A stretch of 64,000 bases of DNA from Paraphysomonas bandaiensis (taxonomy: Eukaryota; Chrysophyceae). Where the stretch lies: the NCBI GenBank assembly GCA_965644295.1, contig CBFFRP010000289.1, positions 1-64,000 of the forward strand, written 5' to 3'. The notes under the pieces were generated by a model that saw only the letters and a list, made by a program, of their open reading frames with translations, searched no databases and was not told the origin of the DNA. A program made the position numbers and the translations under genes. Shown here piece by piece: positions 56,521-64,000 of this stretch. How positions within the stretch are numbered: the stretch's first letter is position 1; the number at the start of each line of letters is the position of its first letter.

Positions 56521-57480
56521 ATGGAACAGTGGTTCCGCTTACCGGGGATCACGAAGTTCAGGAGTGATTACCAATATATTCCTCTGGAGTTTGAGGACCA
56601 CGATAGAGTGATATCTTCCTTGAACCATTGGTTTAAAGTCCAAGGCTTTACCTATGATCCGGAAAGAGGACCTAACCAGGATGATTCGGGGTCGCTAGTT
56701 TTTGAACCGGATGACTTGAACCTGGAACCCTCGAGGATTAATAAACGAAAGGGGGCTGGCCGGAGAACCAAGGCCTCTGCACGCAACAGTTTAGTGGTGC
56801 CGAAGAAGGTGGGTGTAAGCTGCAAGAAGGCCCGTGCCACGAAGAAAGCGCAGGAACTGACCGAGAAGATCACTTCCAAGAAACCCAATCGGAGTAAAGT
56901 CGTGAAAAATGTCTGCTTTTATGCTTCTGATATATGTATTTAACTTTTCACTTCTTGTGCAGGGGCACCACACCATCATGAAGAAGTAATCACGATTGAG
57001 GTCGGAGGTATTTCTCCTCCACCCTCTCCCATCCACCAGCAGAATGGGGGTATTCCTCACCCACCCCCTCCCCTCCACCAGGATGCTGTCGTTAAAGAGT
57101 TGATGCAGCAACTGAAAGAGTCCCAGGCTATGAATAAGGAGATGAGAGACGAGATGATGAAGCAGATCGTATCAATCAAAGAAGTGGCTCCCTCACCTAT
57201 ACAGCAGGACCCTCCTGCTCAGCCTGCTTCTATTGTTGGTGCTTCCGAACCGCCTGTACCTCCTACCATCCCCGTCGTGCCATGCACTACTTCTCTTCGT
57301 GCATGTGGCGTTACTGGGGGGCCACTTGTACCTCACGCTGTTCGTTTTGGCAATGATCATAATTCTTATATGTTTATGTCAGCAATTCAAGATCAAAGCG
57401 AACGACTGCATCGACTGCATGATGCTGAGAAGAAGAATGTCTTGTATGAGAACTTAGTGTTGCATAATTATTTCAAATGA
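56521..57480 (+). CDS. Hypothetical protein, two-exon or frameshifted
   Basis: The ATG at 56521 gives MEQWFRLPGITKFRSDYQYI, an acidic stretch and then a Lys/Arg-rich region (RKGAGRRTKASARNSL, KKARATKKAQELTEKI) likely to bind nucleic acid. A second open segment (about 56965-57480) encodes a Pro-rich linker and LMQQLKESQAMNKEMRDEMM, a likely coiled coil, and ends YENLVLHNYFK. A 27-nt GTATTT...TGTGCAG intron (about 56936-56962) would join them in frame, unusually short for this window. Otherwise two fragments exist. No homologue is recognised. Confidence 0.45.
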
Positions 57481-58458
57481 AATATCTTTTTTGATGAATC
57501 CTAATTAATTTATGGATATTGTCTGCAATTAATTACTTCATGTATGTTGTGTTGTCTGTGTATAATATATAGTAGTTACTTTGATGTGAGATATTACAGT
57601 AGATTTATATATGAAAAGTAACAATATAAAACAATATTTTAGTAAAATATTTTAAAAATATATTATATAATTGAGAATATACAACAACTATATTGTAATT
57701 AACATTAACCCTAGTCTTCAAATACGTACATATATATGACACTTTTCCATATATATATGATGAAACCTGGTGAAATCGCTTTACCAGGTTTCACGATCAC
57801 ATCGGCTTTCAAGTAGATTGGGCACGAGCGTATGATCCGGCTTAAACACGAGAGTTTTCAATCTTACGAGAGGCAAATGCAGCTATATGAGAATATATAT
57901 GATAAAATATAGTACAAAACACAAGTAGCAGGGTCAACTTGCGATAACAGCTTTAATTGCGATAAATATACTGCTAATAACAGCTTTAATTGCGACTTTT
58001 TCTCTATCTTTAACCTCTCAAATACAAATTACAGTAAAATAATATAAGAAGTCAATACTTAGATATAAAATCTGGTGAAATCGCTTTACCAGGTTTGGTA
58101 TTACCTCGACTTTACTACTCGTATATATATACATTATCTTAAAACTAGAAACTTATTGAGCATTACAAATACGCTATAGTTCGAGCTGAACTTCGTCTTC
58201 TTGTAATTTAAGGTCAAGAGCAAAAAAACAGCACATTTTACAGAATGCAAGATAATGACCGAGATATTAAACAGAGACGACAAATCAGAAGGGAGGCTTT
58301 GTTTGGTAACAGATAGCAGTGGTGTAGCAATGAATAATAGTCAGTAAGGGTGATGGCTATTAAGGGTAATAAATGGCTATCGTCCTTAAAGTTTTCCAAG
58401 TTCTAATCCTAATACGTCCTTATAAACAAAAGAGTAAATAATTACAACCTTCCTGCGA
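57481..58458. other. AT-rich spacer with repeated CCTGGTGAAATCGCTTTACC hairpins
   Basis: The hairpin-forming CCTGGTGAAATCGCTTTACC, flanked by AAA and AGGTTT, occurs at 57765-57793 and again, with one change, at 58069-58097. The unit TAACAGCTTTAATTGCGA is directly repeated at about 57945 and 57979. No coding sequence is seen. Confidence 0.5.
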
Positions 58459-58541
58459 GCAATTAAATTACAATTATTACGTATATTTCATGTAATTTAA
58501 TTGCAATTACTTGCAATTCAATTTATTGTTGCGCAACCCTG
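58459..58541. repeat. AT-rich inverted repeat with hAT-like end
   Basis: GCAATTAAATTAC (58459-58471) and GTAATTTAATTGC (58492-58504) are perfect inverted repeats. The right side ends GTTGCGCAACCCTG (58528-58541), the inverse of a CAGGGTTGCG-type hAT terminus. No matching left end or target duplication was found. Confidence 0.4.
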
Positions 58542-60313
58542 ATATTCAAAACAGTCAATAGTGATGGTTTTAAAACTGTACATATTTCCGATGTAATTAC
58601 ATCTTGTTTTCTTGTTTCATAGTTATCATATATATGTCGTTTCTAAAAGCTACTGTTTGATCACTTCAATTTGGAAATATTATTTTAGATATTTGAACAC
58701 TTCCTGTTATAGCTGTATTTGTTCCACCATAAGATAAATTAGTTGTTTTTGGTTTCATAATTTCAACATCTGTTTTCATTGCTGTTGTTTGTATTGAATC
58801 GTCATTGAACTTTTAGTGTTCCTCGTCCATAGAATTTACTGATGGTAAAACAAGAGTTGCACACATTATGTCTTATATCTCCACTCTTTTGAATATATCC
58901 TGTTAATTCAATATCGACTACACTGTGTACTATATTTTTATAGTCTAATGCATTAAATACAGTGTTTGCTCTTTTCGGTTTTGGGTAAATACTCCTAATT
59001 ATATATATAATATATATATATTAATACTATATAATTATTTAATGTAAAAAAATAATTATTCTATAACATGTATATATATATGTATTATGTATGTCAAAAA
59101 GTTCTATTACTAATATTGCTAATCACATTGACAAATATAATGTCATTCAAGGTAACACAAATACACAATATCTAACAAATGCTACTTTTCCTACATCATT
59201 TACATCATTTTAGAAACGTTGTAGTCCAGGTATTTCAGCACAGAAATATAACAATATTCATACTATGTCTGGTAGGAAGAAATTGTACCACCCTTGCTAT
59301 CAACCCTTTCTTTCCATATGTTGTACAACGCACTAACACCTATACACAAGTAAACGCCAGGGCAATTCATCACGCCTGTTATACTCCTCGGTTGAGCGTC
59401 GATATAATAGTCATGGCACTTGCCCCAAATGAACCTTAAAGTGATGCTTATATCTTCGGTAGATAGAATAGTACCACTGAAGCGACTATTGGAACATGAA
59501 ACATCCAATGGGTCGGCCTTTGGCTCAGATGGATTGAAGAAAGGGCAGCACGATGCCTTGAAGGCAATCTCGGAGGTAATTTCACATGAACGACTGCCCT
59601 CCTGGAATATTATGACCTTATTCTTTAATCATGAGGGTCTACCGCGCATACTTTGAGGAGTATTGATCTCTGTTATCACAATGTCTATCAGCACCAGAGT
59701 CATCTTAAAGGGACCTCTTCCGCGTTTAAACTGATTCCTCGGCATCGAGTCGAGGACATGAATAAGAGGCAGACAGAGGACGAGTGTCGCTACACATCCT
59801 ATAAAAAATGGGCCTTTTCTTGCTTAAATCGCAGTTAATGTTACGGAATTAACGTAAAAGGTACTTTTCATGATTTTTTTCATAAATGTTACCATTTTTG
59901 TCTTTCTTCTGTATCAACTGCTGAGATCTGAGATACCTTTGTAACTATTACCCATCAGATTTTAGACACAGCCTTATGAAACGCAGGCAGCAATTAACGA
60001 CAACAGGAAGTGCGAGGCGAAGTTGAATAGCATAATTCGGACTATCAGAGTCATTGGCTTTGCGAGCCAATCGGACTTCCAATTCGATCCGAATAAATGC
60101 ATTAAATATAGTAATAGTCGAACCAGTAGAGTTTGTCCGCAGTAGCATGCAGCAACCTGCACAAGAAGAGGGTCCAGTCGAAGGAGACCCGTCATCGCCT
60201 CAACAGAGTTCTGTCATCACTGAGGATTATAAGTATCATTTTTCGAGGCAGGGTTTATACACTTAGTCTGTGCATAGTCGAATAATATCTCTGATAGGTC
60301 CAATTTGCTCAGC
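58542..60313. other. Intergenic, no gene confidently recognised
   Basis: Open frames at 59179-59508 and 59420-59838 on both strands may be decayed coding DNA, but no motif was recognised. The open frame starting at 60147 (MQQPAQEEGPVEGDPSSPQQ) could be a first exon of the next gene; no phase-compatible splice was found. Confidence 0.35.
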
Positions 60314-63300
60314 ATGGCATTGGTGCTGTTCATTGTAGTTCTAATGATACCACTTGTTCTTCAAAACGATACGGATGGGTACTTCTTTGCCGGAGGAATC
60401 CTTGGAGCAGTCTCTTCGGTAAATATATAAGTTCCTTCGAATTGACATTTTATTGACAGTGCAGGGTGTTGTCCTTGTGAGCTATCTTCTTCACCCATCG
60501 AGAAGGACTCCGTCCATGTCCTTGCTGTCGTTCCGTGCCCTATGTGATATGGGCATCGGGTTTAGATTTGTCTTCAACAGCTACTTCAACCAAAACCTAT
60601 GCGGAGACTCACACTGTGATATAGATGATGGTAAGAGGACTTCATTTTCGAATCTGTCACTCAATGTTCATCAGATGAAGTGGGCGGTAGCGATGAGTTA
60701 TACCGCAACTGTTCCGCTCCCTCCGGTATGATAGAGTTCTTTGAGCTAGCGTCAGAAGCATGGTTTTTTTGTCTGGCCTTTGACCTTGCTGTGTCTATCA
60801 CGAACCCTTTCTCGTCCTTTAGTCAGCGGTAAGTTCTACACTGTGAAATAGTGTATTTATATTATTTACATGTGCAACTGTATATAGGATGAAATACTAC
60901 CATGTTGTGTGCTGGGGATTTGGGCTCGGCATGGCCCTTATTCTCTCCCTCACACGGGGTCTTCATGGATTCTGGTATGTTGACGAGAGTGTAGATACCA
61001 CCGCTATATGCTGGATAAAGTCACGTAAAGATGGGCGATTAAACTTTCGCACCTTCGTATTCCTCTATATCCCTCTAGTAGTGGTGTATGTGTATTGCCT
61101 GAGAGTTCTCAGCGGTGCTTACTCACACCTGCGGAAGGGTATTTCTAAAACATTTCAGCACCGCGTGAGGGTCCTCGTCATGAACTCAATCAACATTGGG
61201 ATATATATGCTGTACTGGGCAGTTCTGGGGGTCATGTATGCTTTCGCGTATGCTTTCTCTGAGAAGAACCGCATTATATCGCGTTGGTTCTGGCGCATTG
61301 TCATGTTCATAATATCTTCCAAGGGGTTTGCTGATTTAATCGTGTTCATACTTGTGAGCGATGCCCAGGTACCTACGGGAAAGGGGAATGTGGAGTCTTT
61401 TGACGTAAATCGGGCTTTGAGACAGGAGGTTCTACATTACGCCACCACGGGTATACGGGAGTGCGCCTCTCGGAAGTCAGACTCTCCATCGAAAAGGAAA
61501 TTGGTTATATTGATGTCACAGAAGAACATTCCTCTTCAGAATATCCTCACCATGCAGCATCTGCTACGACTTGTCTTTAGCGGACCTGACATCGGCAATA
61601 ATAACGTCAGCGTGGATGCTGGGGGACCGAATCCCGACGAGGGATTGACACAACAGGTGGACACTGAGCTGCTGCATGTTGATGATAGTGAGGGAGGGTA
61701 TCCCGCTGCCAAACGCATGAAGGCACGTCGAAGCACTCTCGGAAAACGACATGCGTTTCCTCTGGGATATGATAACAATGATGTGCTCTCTGCTCCCCCT
61801 CCGACTGAATGCGAGTCTGGATTCGACAGAGAGTTTTCGATGGAATCTTCTGACCGGAGTGGATGTGGAAACCATTCTTCACTCGCCTCAAGCCCCACTA
61901 TCACTTTTGTGGATTGGGTCAAGTCCTCCTTTAGCGGCAAGATGGACAGCGCAATAGCTGGTATGAATACCTTTCTTGTTTTCATATCTAAAATTTGCAG
62001 CTTATATTTTTGTTGTACAGACGACGCGCGTATTGACCATGGTGAAGATGACAATGCCGATGAGGAGTCGGGAATAAGAAGCAGACAATCCTCTAGCCGC
62101 GTGAGTGCAGAGAGAGAGAAACGCACGATCTACGAAACAGGTCCGAACGTATCATTACTTTTTTCCATTTGCTAGTATAAAACTGTGTGCAGCGAACCAA
62201 TACTTTACTATTTGGAGCAAAATGTGCCATCAACTGACGCACCCCACTGAGATGTGTACGTGGTTTTCGTTGAACAGGTTTGATGAACTTTATTTATCAT
62301 TGCCATATATGAGTATACTTTGATGACCAGTACTCCTGATGTATCTGTGGAGTTTGTGGAGTACGAGCCCTACTACTTCAGACAGATCCGCCTCTCATCG
62401 GGCGTTGAAGATTTGGATTACATTACGTGAGTCGTCGTATCATAAGAGTTGTGATTTAATTATCTGTTCAGTTCTTTCATGAAGACCATCAAAGAGCGCT
62501 TGACAGAAGGTGGTGCTTCTGGTGCGTTCTTCTTCTTTACTAAAGACGAAAAGTTCATTTCCAAGTCATGTACTTTGGATGAAATTGCTCATATTCGTCG
62601 CTCTTCGCTGATGCTCTCTCGGTACTTTCAAGAGAATCCTGATAGCTTCATTACGAAGGTACGATATATTGGAGTCTTTGGTGTGTCGCATATTATTTAT
62701 AATCCTAGATATATGGCGCCTACAAGCTCCAGATATACGGGACATCGTTTTACTTTTTTGTGACAAACAATATATTTCTCAATCCGTATAATGAAGTTAT
62801 CAACGAGAAGTACGACCTAAAGGGGTCTTGGGTGAAGCGAAACTCCACACCTCCTCAAATCGGACAGCGTGTGACTTGCACCCATTGCAACCAAAAATTC
62901 ACCTTTAGTGGTACGCAGAAAAATAAGAAGAAAAGCAAGGGACTGAAGTATACGTATGTGCGAATTCGATTCATCGTTATTTTGACGTCCTTTGTAGAAT
63001 TGCGAAGCTCAACCGGTCTTCAATCTCAGGAAGAAATGAAGAACAAAACGATCACAATGAGTCCAGTAGGTAGGCGTATATATGACTGGTGACCTCATCG
63101 TTACGCTTCGTGTACTGCAGATGTCCTATGCAGGTTCTCGGTTATCACGAGCCGAATGTTATCTTGAAGGACAATGATTTAAAGTACAAAATTCGGCTAC
63201 CCGGTCCAACTGCACGCTTTCTTCTCCAACAACTAGAAAAAGATTCTGATTTACTGTGCTCGTTAGGAGTAATGGACTATAGTCTCCTCGGTACGATGTA

Positions 63301-63992
63301 AATGCGATGCCACTCAACTTATACTAAATTTATTATACTCTACCTAGTGGGTGTGCACAACACGGAGTATGTAGTTGATGACGCAACGTCGTTTGATGGA
63401 CTACACAAGACAAGCACTGGTAGCTCCACAAGTACTGAAACAACAATTGTGCCACAGCATCGCACCTACAGAGTGGAAGAAAAGTCATATGATGTGGTAA
63501 AGTCGCCGCTATTATCTGCCAGCCACGAGATGGATCGGTGTGTGAGTTTAAAGCAGTCCGTCCGATATGTTACCTATGAGGGTTGTAGTGGTAATAGGGT
63601 TACGGACTATTCTACTCACACTTCGAGTACTTCTAGTCAGTGTAACGGCAGGCTTCATGTAAGGCGTCTGCTGACCTTTTTTCAATAAATAATGTGTTTT
63701 AAGGTGAGCAGAATAGTTGGCCCCGAAGCGTATTATATGGGAATCGTAGACTTTCAGCAACTATATGACATCAGTAAAAAGGTGAAGCTGTGATTTTTGG
63801 GTAGATGTACTGATATATATTAGGCGGAGAGATTTTTTAAGGTACACATTAAAGGTAATAGTGGGGAAGGTCTATCATGCATAGAACCCAAGCAGTATAG
63901 AGCCAGGTACTACAACAGTGTTTCAATTTTTTGTAATGTATTATAGATTCTTGCGGCGTATGGAAGAACTTCTTGATCTTGAAGAAACTTAG
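60314..63992 (+). CDS. GPCR-phosphatidylinositol phosphate kinase fusion (GPCR-PIPK)
   Basis: The N-terminal half is a seven-helix receptor built from exons 60314-60418, 60465-60630, 60675-60828 and 60888-61960. It includes MALVLFIVVLMIPLVL, SFRALCDMGIGFRFV, EAWFFCLAFDLAVSIT, FVFLYIPLVVVYVYCLRV and IVMFIISSKGFADLIVFIL. A long charged linker follows. The C-terminal half, in several short exons from about 62330, is a PIP kinase: GASGAFFFFTKDEKFISKSC, YDLKGSWVKRN, VILKDNDLKYKIRLPG, MDYSLLVGVH, YYMGIVDFQQLY and EPKQYRARFLRRMEELLDLE before TAG at 63990-63992. Such fusions are known in Dictyostelium (RpkA) and oomycetes and link receptor input to phosphoinositide production. The linker exons (62100-62400) and the first exon are uncertain. 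Confidence 0.88.
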
Positions 63993-64000
63993 TCATGTTC

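Noticed and set aside
1-64000. tRNA, rRNA or CRISPR features
   Set aside because: No tRNA B-box with cloverleaf, no rRNA segment and no spaced repeat array was seen by eye; the genome is eukaryotic.

Overview
This window is nuclear DNA from a unicellular eukaryote. Genes are interrupted by short GT-AG introns (mostly 45-60 nt), AT-rich spacers separate them, and Ty1/copia, hAT, piggyBac-like and Harbinger-like elements are present. A full-length PDR-type ABC transporter, a GPCR fused to a phosphatidylinositol phosphate kinase, an Mtd1-type folate dehydrogenase and a 'VSF...VVLVPTR.EY...WW' protein together suggest a SAR-clade protist, most like a stramenopile (oomycete-like). That placement is inference; no rRNA or marker phylogeny is available here.

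Layout. 0.6-2.5 kb: multi-exon gene of unknown function (-). 2.9-10.9 kb: MTD1 (-) surrounded by transposon debris: two inverted Harbinger-like relics, a TTAA-flanked piggyBac-like MITE, and a copia element with identical LTRs and a 5-bp target duplication that has lost gag, protease and integrase. 11-17 kb: TLC-domain membrane protein (-), PHOSPHO-type HAD phosphatase (+), and an eight-exon nibrin/NBS1 (+). 17-19 kb: repeats and a 1.1-kb hAT element with a perfect 8-bp target duplication. 19.7-30.7 kb: RING1-like RING+RAWUL protein (-), a methionine sulfoxide reductase A whose catalytic Cys codon is TGA (+), a 1396-aa PDR transporter (-), and a two-pore channel (+) divergent from it. 33.6-36 kb: REX1-B domain protein (-) and METTL13-like methyltransferase (+). 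36.7-40.4 kb: an LTR split by another repeat, a diverged tandem array, a hypothetical gene (-) and a ~480-bp TATG microsatellite. 40.5-43.1 kb: PICOT-type Trx-Grx-Grx protein (+) and a hypothetical gene (-). 43.4-45.9 kb: repeat-rich, with a solo LTR. 46-47.6 kb: Gln-rich protein with a possible AP2-like domain (+). 51.1-54 kb: GRIP-domain golgin (+). 54.2-60 kb: solo LTR, duplications, two unrecognised genes and AT-rich spacer. 60.3-64 kb: GPCR-PIPK (+), complete to its stop codon.

The genes are independent housekeeping and signalling loci, not an operon-like system. Loose themes are DNA damage response (NBS1, REX1-B), redox and iron-sulfur handling (MsrA, PICOT), membrane traffic and Ca2+/phosphoinositide signalling (golgin, TPC, GPCR-PIPK) and chromatin (RING1-like). 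The observation most worth following up is the TGA at the MsrA active site, a probable selenocysteine codon. Next are a family of dispersed repeats sharing a two-hairpin core and the unusual degeneration of one ATP site in the ABC transporter.

Exon boundaries were assigned by eye from reading frame, GT-AG dinucleotides and family alignment from memory. No search or folding program was run.
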